A stretch of 64,000 nucleotides of DNA from Jackrogersella multiformis (Eukaryota > Ascomycota > Sordariomycetes > Xylariales > Hypoxylaceae). Of this stretch, positions 45,842 to 57,294 are shown piece after piece. The stretch is taken from positions 2,976,001-3,040,000 of the forward strand of contig CADCXD010000001.1 in the NCBI GenBank assembly GCA_902806575.1. The letters run 5' to 3'. The position numbers and the translations under genes were made by a program. The notes beneath the pieces are model-generated. The model was not told the DNA's origin. It saw nothing but the letters and a program-made list of their open reading frames with translations, and did not search any database. Positions within the stretch are counted from its first letter, which is position 1; every line of letters starts with the position of its first letter.

Positions 45842-46583
45842 CTATAGTGAATTGACTTCATCAATTCGTGTCTGCTGTCGGCCGTTCTATTAAGTTGGAT
45901 GTTGCAGGTTGGATGTTAATGCCGGAGTGCCCGATTTTTAATTTTTAATTTTAAGAGGGGTTAGTTTTAAAGTTCTGGGCAAGGCTCTACTAGTCCCAGT
46001 TCCGACTAGTGAGATACCGAAGCAGGACAAGCTTACCTTCTAGAATAGGACTAGAATATGGTACTATAACAGGACTAGCTCAGGATCCTGGTAAAATATA
46101 TTCAACGTTTCAATCAATCTACTGTTCACTACGACGCCCGAATCTGTACAGTAGACTTTTATCATTCAGCTCCCGTGGTCAGCTAACCAGCTACTATTGG
46201 ACAAGAGGTCTAACAGCAGAACTTTCATCGTTACCACTAGAATTTCTTTTCAATAAATCTACCTAGGTAGTAATGGATGCCAGATTTTGGGGTGAAGGCG
46301 TCCTGTAGCGGGGAGGTAAATGCCCCTAAATGCCCCTTTTGGCCAACTACCTACCTAGGTAGGTACCTATAGACAGTCCTGTGGGAAAATCTACTGGTGC
46401 CAGTTTTTAGGTACCTAGGAAAGTTTAATAGGTGTAGGTAGTTTACGGTAGGCCAAATTAACAACTCAACTACCCCCTATACCCGCCTAAATACTTACCT
46501 ACCAGTAAGGTATGGCTGATACACGGAGCGCCAACATATAAAAGATCAAATATACCATGTCTATTTAACAAGTAAGCTTTAAT
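45842..46583. other. Intergenic spacer rich in TACCTAGGTA motifs
   Basis: AT-rich spacer with motif clusters at 46258-46270, 46345-46370 and 46410-46440 and a short direct repeat (AAATGCCCC) at 46318-46337. No gene supported. Confidence 0.5.
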
Positions 46584-47684
46584 ATGTACTATTTCTTCTC
46601 GAAATGTTATTATATTCTAGCTGAAATCATGAGTTTCTTGGATTTCTTCAAAGCAATATATAATCTCTTTGTTCAGATCAAGACATGGCGGAGGCAGCTC
46701 CAGAGAAGTATGAAGAGGCGAGACTGTTACCTCTTCTGGTTGCCAGTCGATTTGATATTCCGTATATCGAATGAACTCTCGCCAGCCAGCCGGCTTGTCT
46801 TCACTCAGACCTGCCGATCACTCCGTATTATTCTTGGCAACCACGCAATGGCCGCGCGCTTTTCCCGCGAGGACTGTTGCGAGTATCTTGCAGCTATCGC
46901 GCGCGAACTTCCCGAGTGCTGGGTGTGCGAGGCATGCGTTGCGCTCCACCGCGCCATCGAGGCAGATACACCCCAGATGCCGTTGGTCGAAATTTGCCCT
47001 CTAGGATGGACTCGCTGGCGCAAAGCAGGATACAGTCAGCGGTACAGGCTTGACAAGCGCCTCTTCCAAGTTGACCACCGCCACATCCAGCTCGCCCTTA
47101 AGTACTCCCGGCTGCAGTACGATGACTACCGGGGCTATCTCAAGAGCTTGCTAGCGCCCCATATCAACGCCAACTTCGAAACCCACATGTGGCCGTACAA
47201 AAAGCCAAACGTCCTAACGGTTCACTACTCCGCTTTCCCTAAGGTTGTTATGGGCGATGAAGGTAACCTTAGGTACATACTCATGTCCATCTGGCGCTAC
47301 TATGAAGGTGTTGAGCCAGTGTCAATCACGGCCATAGGAGACCTGAAGATCTGTCCACATCTAATCCTCCATTATGGTTCCACAAAAAGGGCATTTCATG
47401 AACGAGGATCCTTGGGGGAAGTCCTAGGATCTTCTATGTTAAATAAAGAAGAAGGCAGCACGACGACATTTTATTACTGCCGTTACTGCCCTACCGACTT
47501 CTGTGTGATGATATCTACCAGCCGCGTTGTCGTTTGTGCTTGGCAGGACTTGGGCTCTGAAGGATCCCCGATGGATATATTTTGGAGAGTACATGTTGCT
47601 AGCCCTCAACAAAATGGCCGGTTGGCAAGACGATGTCTTGACCACGAGCCTGGAAGCATTCTTAGGCTTTATCATAAGAAGTGA
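46584..47684 (+). CDS. F-box-like domain protein
   Basis: A single exon of 366 aa. The F-box lies at about residues 52-85 (WLPVDLIFRISNELSPASRL, then TQTCRSLR). It is followed by a Cys cluster (DCCEY, ECWVCEACVALH) and a C-terminal module seen in large fungal F-box families (GSEGSPMDIFWRVHV, PGSILRLYHK). F-box proteins bring targets to SCF ubiquitin ligases; the target is unknown. A second ATG at 46629 (MSFLDFF) is also possible. Such genes are typical of variable regions in ascomycetes, and it sits at the border of the repeat-rich block. Confidence 0.75.
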   Translation: MYYFFSKCYYILAEIMSFLDFFKAIYNLFVQIKTWRRQLQRSMKRRDCYLFWLPVDLIFRISNELSPASRLVFTQTCRSLRIILGNHAMAARFSREDCCEYLAAIARELPECWVCEACVALHRAIEADTPQMPLVEICPLGWTRWRKAGYSQRYRLDKRLFQVDHRHIQLALKYSRLQYDDYRGYLKSLLAPHINANFETHMWPYKKPNVLTVHYSAFPKVVMGDEGNLRYILMSIWRYYEGVEPVSITAIGDLKICPHLILHYGSTKRAFHERGSLGEVLGSSMLNKEEGSTTTFYYCRYCPTDFCVMISTSRVVVCAWQDLGSEGSPMDIFWRVHVASPQQNGRLARRCLDHEPGSILRLYHKK

Positions 47685-48271
47685 GGCGAGAAACGCAACC
47701 TTTAATGGTCGCACGATTCCGGAAATTCAGCAAGCCAAGCACCCATTAAAAGAGTTATCAAATCTGTGGAAATTAATTTTCATGGAATTTTATCAACCAA
47801 AATCTATATGTACACTGCTTAAACTAATTATTGATCACCCCTGGTTTCATGGAGTATCTATATGAGGCTGTCTTAGGATTCAAGTTAATAGATATGTCAA
47901 CTTGTCTCCCCTATCGCACTAATGGAGAAGAAGTAGGAATCTATCATCATCCCAAATATCCTTGTGAGATCCACCACCCATATCGAAACTCCTAGCTCAT
48001 CGAAAGCCTAGCTTCAGAATCTCGGATCTGGGAAAGTATCGCGAGGAAAGAAAAGAATGAAGGATGGCTGCCAATGCTCAAGCATGGAAACAAAGGCTTC
48101 GGAACAAGACATTTGAATAGGGGCTCAAAACTACCAACCTAGCTGCTGTGTCAACCCATTTGTTAAAGTATTTTCATTCCAATCACCCCTTAAGGTTCTC
48201 CGAAATAGACCGTAGAAGGAAGACCCTGATTATTCCTGGCAAAATCCAGCCCAGAACTAGAATAGGAAAGA
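47685..48271. other. Spacer 3' of the F-box gene
   Basis: An overlapping frame continues past the F-box stop to 47865 (KMAGWQDDVLTTSLEAF...), but it is a shifted reading of the same sequence with no start of its own. Nothing else supported. Confidence 0.45.
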
Positions 48272-48679
48272 AGTCTTATAAGCAGGACATCCTATATCAC
48301 GATGTAAGTGTCCTATATCACGGTGTTTCCCTACATTATACCTAATTCGGCTTGGGAGTGTGGGTACTTGATTTTATAGTACAATACGTATAATAAAACT
48401 TTGTACCTTTCTTAACGAGTCATCATAGACCTTCCAGTTGTCGCCATTTTTAAAGGTTATTATATAGGCTAGGTACCTAGGCAGGTAGTTATGCTATTAA
48501 CCACAAGGTGGTAACCTTTAATTACCTCTAGGTAAGTAAAAAAGGTACATGATTTATTATAGATATTGTACCGCAAGATGAAGTATCCACATTACTATCC
48601 TATGTTTAGTATAGTGTAAGAAAACACCGTGATATAGGACACTTACACAGTGATTTAGGATGTCCCGCCTATAAGTACT
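48272..48679. mobile_element. MITE-like inverted-repeat element, 408 bp
   Basis: Left arm 48272-48345 and right arm 48603-48679 are reverse complements over about 75 bp, with a perfect 26-bp core centred on GTCCTATATCACGGTG and scattered mismatches elsewhere. Each arm contains two tandem copies of a CCTATATCACG-like subunit. The roughly 257-bp interior has no coding capacity. Terminal inverted repeats with internal subrepeats and a short non-coding core are the usual form of a MITE or a solo hairpin element. I could not identify a target-site duplication or an autonomous parent in this window. Confidence 0.65.
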
Positions 48680-48876
48680 ATGGCAGATAGAGCATAGTTT
48701 CGTAGCACACAATTGCCCATTATGTCTGTAGAGTGTATAGTATACGGGCATGTTGTGCAGCCACTCATGGGTATGAACCGCACCGCAGCAAAGGCCCACG
48801 GCCGTTTGGATTTGTTCCCTAATCTCATACTCTTCCAAGCGTCTCGTCGATATAACTTGTGAGAATTCAATTGTCT

Positions 48877-48908
48877 GTCCGGATATAATGAAGTCCGGAT
48901 ATAATGAA
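48877..48908. repeat. Perfect 16-bp tandem duplication, GTCCGGATATAATGAA x2
   Basis: Two exact adjacent copies. The sequence resembles the doubled terminal repeats of fungal pogo/Fot-type DNA transposons, but no matching opposite end or transposase is visible. Confidence 0.7.
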
Positions 48909-49100
48909 GGAGTTAGTCATTATGGAGATAATCTTGCTAGGTCTACTAGAGTAGAGACAGTTTAGTGATATCGAAGATTCAGTCAAATGAATACCGATGC
49001 TGGTTTATCAACTTTCTGAATGAAGTGCATTCTCTGGGTGAATGAAGAAAATGTGATTGTCCTAAATCCGTGGTAGAAACGGAGGGCTGCTAGCTTTTAT

Positions 49101-49138
49101 GTACAATTATAGAGCAGTACAATTATAGAGCAGTACAA
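49101..49138. repeat. 16-bp tandem repeat, GTACAATTATAGAGCA x2.4
   Basis: Two exact adjacent copies and the first six bases of a third, 192 bp from the other 16-bp duplication. The shared unit length is notable. The sequences are not clearly related. Confidence 0.7.
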
Positions 49139-50399
49139 ACTCAAGAAGTGTAAAGGCAACTCCAGTTCCAAAGCTTTATCAGGTTAGTCACACTCACATT
49201 ATAATAAAGATGACTCAATAGAATTGTTAAGAGCTGCTGACTTATCGTTACTATTCATACTATCGACTCACTGGTGAATTGTGTCCGTCCTCATTCCGGA
49301 GGTATGGGATGTAGTGTTATCCATATGTAAGATTCAGGACTCCAGTGGCCTTGGCGATAGGCTTATTTGTTTATTGAATAGGTACGCGTATCGTGTCTAT
49401 GACTTATTAAGGCTTTGATGGATGTGTAACTCCAAATCATGATCAAGTGATAGTTATCACAGTCCTGTAGTGGCCCATTAAGGTGACTCCGGTACATATA
49501 AGCCATCAACAGCGGCACTCACGATAGCTCTTTTCTTTCCTGAAGGGTATGCAACAACAATTATCTTCTGTCAAGCCATGACAATAGTAGTCGTTATACT
49601 AATAAAGTGACACCCTTATTGCGTACTATAAAGACCAAGTTAGTCGTTAGTAAGTATTTGCGGTTCTTTACTAAGTATTATTTGTTTTATTTACTGTCTG
49701 TTATAAAATTATTATTTAACTGTGATTAATTATGTGTTTGTATAACCATTGTACCTGTTTTACATAAAATATAATTACCTAATTAGGAAATTATATATGG
49801 CTTTTGATTGGTTGGACTAATATAGGTCAAACGAATAAGGAAAGTAACTAAGGGTTGATGCATTATCTATTATTAACTTGACTCGAAAGGCGTCATAACA
49901 TGTAAATACATAACTTATCAACTTCTCAGGTATACAATTCTAAAATGTTTTTGAAGAGAAACTTGAAAGCCTTATTATATTAAAATAAGGGCTTTTTATT
50001 ATGTCTCTTTTTCCCTTGGATTTTCTTTTATTTCTTTTATTATAATTGAAGAGAATCGTGTTAAGAGTTTAACCAAGGTTAAAGGTTAAAAATATGCACT
50101 TAAGTTAACGCCCTTCTGTTGACAACTTGACCAACCTGATGGCCATAGGAGACATAATACCCATGATTGTTCCATCCAATTAAAAATAGAGTCAGGGGTT
50201 CAGTTCTAAACATAGCCTACCTTATTTGGTCATGTAGGACTAAGTAGCTAAAACTTATAATAAGACGTATCTTTACCTAACACACCACCATCATCTTGAC
50301 TGACGGTCTTTTCTCTTACATATTAGATTTTTACTACAACATTGACCACAACATTTATGTGTTATAATATAACACGACACACGCAAGAGATTGTTTGCA

Positions 50400-51813
50400 A
50401 TGGCTGAAATTTTATTAGACCTACCTTCCAAGAGAAAGTGTCTGGGAGCAGACTGTGGAAATGATGCCGGAGATTTACAGTGCCCGACATGTCTGAAGAT
50501 CGGCATGAAAGACAGCTATTTCTGCTCCCAAAATTGCTTCAAGAAGAACTGGGTTTGTTTACGTACCTATCCTCTTCCCACTAGGGATTCAAGTTGACAG
50601 ATCGTGTGTTGTAGAGACAACATAAGACCCTACACAAACCAGCGGAGTGCGAGACAGAAAATGGTAGGTATCATCCATGAAATCATAATTTTAGGGCCTT
50701 TTCCTGACCCAATCCAGTGACTAGAATATATAATCCTTTCCCCACGTTCCCCTACACCGGTACTGTCAGACCTGTATATCCTCTATCTGCAATGCGCGCC
50801 GTTCCCAAGTCAATAAATCACCCTGACTGGGCCGAGACTGGAATACCGAAGAGCGAACAGCGCTTAAAGGGGATGAAAATTGATATTCTAGACGCCAAAG
50901 GACAGGAGGCAATGCGCAAAGTGTGCAGGTTAGCTCGAGAAGTACTGGATATCACCGCCGCAGAGCTCAAGCCGGGGATTACTACAGATTACCTCGATGA
51001 GGTCTGTCATAAAGCTTGTGTAGAGCGGAATGTGAGTGCGATTCTCCTCAAGACAACCTTGATCTTGATCTAACATCGATAGTCGTATCCATCTCCCTTG
51101 AATTACAATCACTTTCCCAAATCGCTGTGCACTTCTCCGAATGAAGTGGTTTGTCACGGAATACCCGACCAACGAATCCTTCTCGATGGTGATATCCTTA
51201 ATCTCGATATATCCCTATATCACGAGGGTTATCACGCCGATGTCAACGAAACGTATTATGTAGGCGATCGGGCAAAGACAGACCCCGACTCAGTTCGAAT
51301 AGTTGAGACGGCGCGGGAATGCTTGGAGAAGGCCATTGAACTTGTGAAACCTGGTACACCAATACGAGACTTTGGTCGTGTTATCGAGAAGCATGCAAAA
51401 TCCAGGGACTGCAGTGTTGTCGCTAACTGGGGTGGCCATGGCATTCATACCGAATTCCACCCTCCGCCATGGATACCTCATTATGGCAAGAACAAGGCTG
51501 TGGGAGTATGTAAAACCGGGATGACTTTCACAATTGAGCCTATACTTGCGCTAGGAAAACCCCGTGAAATTTATTGGCCAGATGACTGGACAAACGTAAC
51601 TGCTGATGGCAAACGGACTGCTCAATTTGGTGAGTCCATAAAATAATTTCACGTTCGTGGTTCAATTTTAACATGCACATAGAGCACACATTGCTTGTCA
51701 CGGATACAGGTGTTGAGGTCTTGACTGCAGCAAACGTAAACTCACCAGGAGGTCGGGTACCTATACCGACAACTACGAACCAGGCAGCAGAAGCCAATGG
51801 GACAATGCCGTAG
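50400..51813 (+). CDS. Methionine aminopeptidase 1 (type I, zinc-finger N-terminus)
   Basis: Five exons (50400-50552, 50615-50663, 50718-51031, 51083-51629, 51683-51813) give 397 aa. The N-terminus is the C6H2 zinc-finger region of eukaryotic MetAP1 (RKCLGADCGNDAGDLQCPTC ... YFCSQNCFKKNWRQHKTLHK), which docks on ribosomes. The pita-bread catalytic domain keeps all five metal ligands: D214 (LNLDIS), D225 (HADVNET), H291 (GGHGIH), E324 (TIEP) and E355 (QFEHT). The usual CGHG cysteine is Gly. The enzyme removes the initiator Met from nascent chains. The sequence is somewhat divergent (WGGHGIHTEFHPPPWIPHYG). The gene lies alone in a repeat-rich, gene-poor region, so it may be an extra copy rather than the housekeeping one. 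I cannot tell from one window. Confidence 0.9.
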
Positions 51814-52130
51814 AGCATGATTTTTTATTACCTATCTGCAGGTATCTAGGCACCTAGAAAAAGATGGTTGCATCATTGATGAAGCTTGATTAGGTGAATC
51901 AGATATGGAAAGATAGGATATTCTTGAGCCCCTTACATTACCCCTTAAACCTAGAAAGTCGGCGAATGTTTTATTCAGGGAAAAGAGAAGAGACGTTTAT
52001 AAAGAGGCTTAAAGGTAGTAGATTAGATGAATATCGAGCACGGAAACGAAAGCTATTAAATTGGTCACTACAAATTTAATGCTTTGAGAAAGTTGGTGGT
52101 CGTTGCCAACAGATAATACAACTTGAATAA

Positions 52131-52152
52131 AGGGGTAAAGGGGTAAAGGGGT
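52131..52152. repeat. Short tandem repeat, GGGGTAAA x2.5
   Basis: Consecutive 8-bp units in non-coding DNA 3' of the MetAP1 gene. Confidence 0.85.
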
Positions 52153-55100
52153 AGAAAGTTTCATGAATAATCACTATATACCTAGGTACCCAGGTAGATA
52201 TTTAGAATGCCAATTCTAGCCAGAAAAAGTATTCACTACCTAAAAACTTTAATAAGCCTTCTCAGGGGTATCAATCATCTGTTAACTCTTGTAAATCTGT
52301 TTAAAGTCCATGCCTTCCATAGAAACTATTATTACACAATGATAGGTACCGGGGTAGGTCTAAATATAATCACATTATCATACCATTCCCGTTCTACTAA
52401 GATAACTCCCAAACTAACATCTAAGTCTCTTTAGCCCTTTGAAATATGGCCATTAATATTTAACCTACCTAATTTATTCGCAATGTAGTTTGAAAAATTG
52501 GCTTTTCAAGGCTCGCGCTGTAGGACATGTGCCTTGAAACGACCAAGCCAAGCCCCTGGTTTCTCTCACCTTCCCTGCGGAGAAAAAGATCAAAGCCATC
52601 GCGATCTCGAATCAGTTCGTTCACCTCTGCCCCGTTAGTCTATGTTTAATAATTAAATCTCCATTACACAGCGCTGGCTTATGCCGAATTGGCGCATCGG
52701 TAACCCTTAGGCTTCCCTCGCCGCGACGTAGGGCTCCAGCTAAACCACCTGATCAGGCCAGCGATCTGCCATAAATATTGTTTCTCAGCTCGGCGACCAA
52801 TATAGCGAGCCCTCGGCAAGGGTAAAAACGCCCGCCCCGGATAAGCGGGAAGGGCTGAGGCGCGCCAGCGATCTCCCGCGCATCTGAGCTCCCAAATTGG
52901 GGGGAGGTGGAGGACCGCTGAGCTGAAGCTGGAAGCAAGCGAGGACGAGAGATAGGGAAGATATCACATAGGTACCGGGTTGCCGGCAGCTGTCAACGGG
53001 CAATCTGCCGAACGGAAAGGATGTCGATCGGCAAAGTCGTCCAGCCTATGCATTGCGACTCTGGCCCTCCCCAATGATCGACTGCCAATCCTCGCGAGGC
53101 TTTTTATACAGCTCTATCCCGATGTAACATGCTACCATCGCGGCGGCATATTTGCAGCGATGTACGGAGCTCTCGTGATGCGCTCGTAGTATTGACACGA
53201 ATAACCCCCCTCACACATCTGTGTTCGGCAACTATTTGTATTCATTAGCGGTAAACTACCAGATATAGGTAGTCGGGAGAGAGGAACGCGACAAGCTGTT
53301 ACGACTATACTGTAGTTGAATTTGAATCTACTATGTCATTGTTAATATTACTCAATTGAATTAGCATAACAGTTCTTTCTAGTCATGCTTCTCTCCGCGC
53401 GGGCACGTGTTATATTTGCCGGCCAAGATGGTATTTCACAATTCGGCCTCTTGCGCACATATTGTTTCCCATCCGATGAAAAACCCGGTTATGCACAGTA
53501 ATTTAATTCTACGCTGCAGTGGTACTGAGGAGTGTACACCGGCCGACAACGGACAGCTTCGCATTTGTTCTAAATAACTTGCGGGCCCGGCCTTGTCGTT
53601 CACATGGGAGATCGCAAGGGCTGGATACCACGTTGAGTACTCATTACCTCACATTATCTCTTGAAGCGGTATATTGGACGTGGGAAGCTTAAATAAGAAT
53701 CCCGTTGATGCTCCTAAGGTTGACGCCTGTCTTGCGTTTATTTTCTGTCGCAAGGCGCTGCTAGCCGAATATACTACTCAGGGGTATGTGAATATCGGAT
53801 CACGTTGTTTCTATATTTAACTTGTAAAATCTTTTGGGTCTGCTTGAACTACCTGACGGCTGTAGAATATTATTATACTGACTGGAAATACAGGGTTAAG
53901 AGTCATCAATAGCTATTCACGGGTGTATTTAAGTTGGATTTTTGGGTCGAAAAGGAGCTAAGAGACGCAATTTGTGTGTGGCGGCAATGAGAATGAAGGC
54001 CCTACCACATAAATAGCGTATGGTACGCACTGGAGCGATTTTGGACGGAAACTTAGCATCGTGACTGGCGTGGAAGGCTTTTACCCACCGGCGATCGATA
54101 TCGTTGACATCTTCCGGCTTATTATCCAACCCCCCGCGAGTCTCCGACGCATCTCCGTCTACGGAACGAGCCGATAGTTCACGACATACCCGCCGAGGTG
54201 GTAGGACCTGCGAGTATCATTGTGTAGCTTCAAGGTGTCTTGTCATGTTCATGACTGTAGCTCGCAATCCGGTCCCTCTTCCAAGTGATTATTCATCCCC
54301 ACCTTGTCGCTACCGTATATCAGGCAAATGTCTCAACTTTCCAACTAGCATCAGCGAGCTCGATAGTCGGTGTGCTGTTTAACATAAAATCTTGATCGGG
54401 CAATCTCGGAAAGCAACGAACACCTCGCCTTTCACACCGAGTATCTCTAGGGCTACACCGCGCTGCTGAGTAACATAGCCCTGCCGATTACCTGAGATGA
54501 GACTTAGCAGTCATGTCGCTCACATGTTCAGATGTTGTAACACCTCCATCAAGACCTGTATCTCCTGGTTTAGAGCGCAATGACATTTTACAAGACGCTA
54601 CTTATCCTCTTGGAAAACCTGGGTTGCTGTAGATTCCTAATTGAATCTTCCCAATAATTTTCATGCCATGATTACCTGCGTTCTCGCAAGTCCCTCTGTA
54701 ATGAAAAATACCGCATTTTATCATATTGATACTGTCGTATCTTGTTGATCTGCGCGATCATAGTCTTGATGTCCTCATAATCCTCGGGTGATATTTTCCC
54801 CACGTTGGTCGCCGCCTAAGGAATCTACTTCTGACATGATAGTTTCACCCCTTAGGCTAAAGCTATCATGATGGTTATGTGAGTAGTTGCTTCACAAGCT
54901 AGTGTAATTCTGCAGTTGAATTGCGGTCGAGTCCCTTGCTATTTTTATTCATCCAATCTCTGATGATGCAGCTGCAAGACTGCTCGAGGGCGAAATTCGA
55001 GCATGCGTTACCCAGATGTGAACACGTTGAAGCTTAGGCAAGGTCGTGACGTACTCTAGATCATATCATCTATGCTATCATAGACCGCACGTTTAATTTG

Positions 55101-57256
55101 TCGACAGGCGGCTTTGAACTCCGATAGAACATCGCGAGAAGCATTTCTGATAATTAAGACTATTTGTTAACCTACCTAGGTAGACAGACGCCTATGCTGG
55201 CAAGTAACAATAGATAAATAGGATATATCGAGCGAATTGTGACCCTAAATCCTCATAAACCATGAGAGAGCGGTAGCCCTGACAATAGCAGAGGAATGAA
55301 TCTATACACCTAGGTGCCATTATAATCCAAGTCACCTTTGTTTCCATTGGTAGCATTCGAGTTTCAGGACTTGACGAAGCACTTATCGGGTCTTGTACCT
55401 ACTCTCATGGGAATAAGACTCAAAAATAGCCTTGCCTAATGTGTAAGTATGCATGAGTAATACAGGGCAGATACTAAAATGAAACATCGATTCTCGATGT
55501 TCACGCCATTCTAGAAGTCATCATACCAGCATACGTGACGACCTCACGCATTAGCACAAGGAGGGTACCGGACAATGGGACATGGTGGAGACATGCTTCA
55601 GCCCAACTTACTCCGTTAGGTATTCCGTAATAAGGCATGCACGATCTATTAGGCAAGCTGGCGTACATACATGCTATAGTAAAATGCAGCCAGTTCCGAG
55701 CTTTACCATTCTGGAGTTCGTGGACTTTCATTGCTGATCAGGGCAAATGCCGCTTGCAGATCGCGACGTTGTCGATTCCTAAGTGGAAGAGGTCCACGAC
55801 AGACTATTGCCTTGTCTTTCGTAATTTGATGATGCTGTAGTAAGGAAGAGTTCCTTCCGCGTCATGCAGAGTTTAGTTGGTGAGATTGTGGAAGGTCTAC
55901 CAAGTAGACAGAAAGAACCGAAATAAGAACGAGGCTCTGACAAAAACCCCACCTCTTGAATAGAGCTAGGAAGACCAAAACTAGGCATAATATGAATGCC
56001 GGTGATCAGCACAAACCGCACAACACGAGGATTCTTACCTCCCGTACATAGGCGTAATAAGGATTGCGTTGGCATTCGACTCTTGACTTCAGCAATTGCC
56101 TATTATGCTGATCCGGTTGCTGTCAAGCCGGAAACCGACTTTATCTTCCCACGTCGTCCGATAACTTCGTCACGATGAGCTTGATATCTGGTATTACACA
56201 GGAGGCCAACTACATGCCTACAGCATCGAGCGCCAACTAGGCCCCGACAACTGTGGGCATATCATATATTGACTGGCCGTGATCGATGAACACACTAGTG
56301 GAGTGTGGCATTTCGCCTTACAACATGTCAAGGCTCCCCGCTCACAGCGGGCGGACCATGCGAGTAGACGATAGAAGCAAGAGGAGGCATCGGCTTAGGT
56401 TGCACGTGGCAGGGCGCAGACATGAAGAGGCCCCTCGTGATATGGATTTTTGGGGGTGCGTAGAGCTGCGAGGCGAGAATGCTCCGAACAACGAGACTTG
56501 GCCCCAGCAGCCGCCGATCTCTGGGTACTAGACCTGGAGGAGATGATGCCCGCGTCCATCATGCCTGATTGGCCGGACACGTTGGACAAGCGTCGTGGAA
56601 GACATATGATCGGCACTTCTAGGCAGCTTCTTGTCGGTGAAGTGCCTCCTCCTTTTTCCTTGTTTCGATGAGATATTCGGGTCTCCGTGATTTAGTGTGG
56701 ATAATGTTTGACGGGGACCTTGAGGCGGAGGTGCCGAGTGCTGTGTGAATTGTGTTATGGAGCAATTAATCTACCTATCAACTGTAGATATTAGACACCG
56801 GATACCGGATACCAGACACCTTGTACTTCGCAGCTTCGTAAAGGAAAAGCCGGGTGAGGTTTCGGATAGTTGTATTGCGTACGTGGTGACGGATAACGAA
56901 GGGCCATAATATAATAATTGCTACGTACCTAGGTACCTAGAGTTGAGTGTCAAGTACTACCTAAGTGCCAAGTGGGTACCAACCTGCCCAGCAGATATTG
57001 ACTGCGTAAAAGGAGAAGGAGAGCTAGAGCACTAGAACAAGGTGAGGCTTGCAGGTTCCGTCTTTTAGGAGCGTTTGACTTTCGGAGAGGCGGGCACTAA
57101 TCAGATCCATCATCAAAGTGCAATTAGGTACCTTAAGCTAGGTACCTAAGGTAGCAAAAGACATTATTAGGTACCTACCTAGGTCGGTATATGTAAGGTA
57201 TATATACTGATATACCTCTAACTACATATGTACCTCCTAGGAAATACCTCTTATAT

Positions 57257-57294
57257 ATGCACAATGCACAATGCACAATGCACAATGCACAATG
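57257..57294. repeat. 7-bp tandem repeat, ATGCACA x5
   Basis: Five perfect units plus a partial one in the gene-poor block. A heptamer cannot stay in frame, so it is non-coding. Confidence 0.9.

Larger units (their letters stand above)
48680..50399. other. Repeat-rich AT spacer upstream of the MetAP1 gene
   Basis: Contains the two 16-bp tandem duplications listed separately. An AT-rich stretch at 49560-50060 includes a small stem (AAGCCTTATTA..., then TAATAAGGGCTTTTTATTATG at 49970-50001). No gene supported. The last 250 bases are the promoter of the aminopeptidase gene. Confidence 0.5.

Noticed and set aside
47527..47865. Frame overlapping the end of the F-box gene and continuing beyond it
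   Set aside because: It is a shifted reading. The F-box frame itself carries the family motifs GSPMDIFWRVHV and PGSILRLYHK up to its own stop.
56286..56671. Two overlapping plus-strand frames of about 75-80 codons
   Set aside because: No homology I recognise; stop codons separate the nearby peptide-like pieces. Mentioned only as a possible decayed gene.
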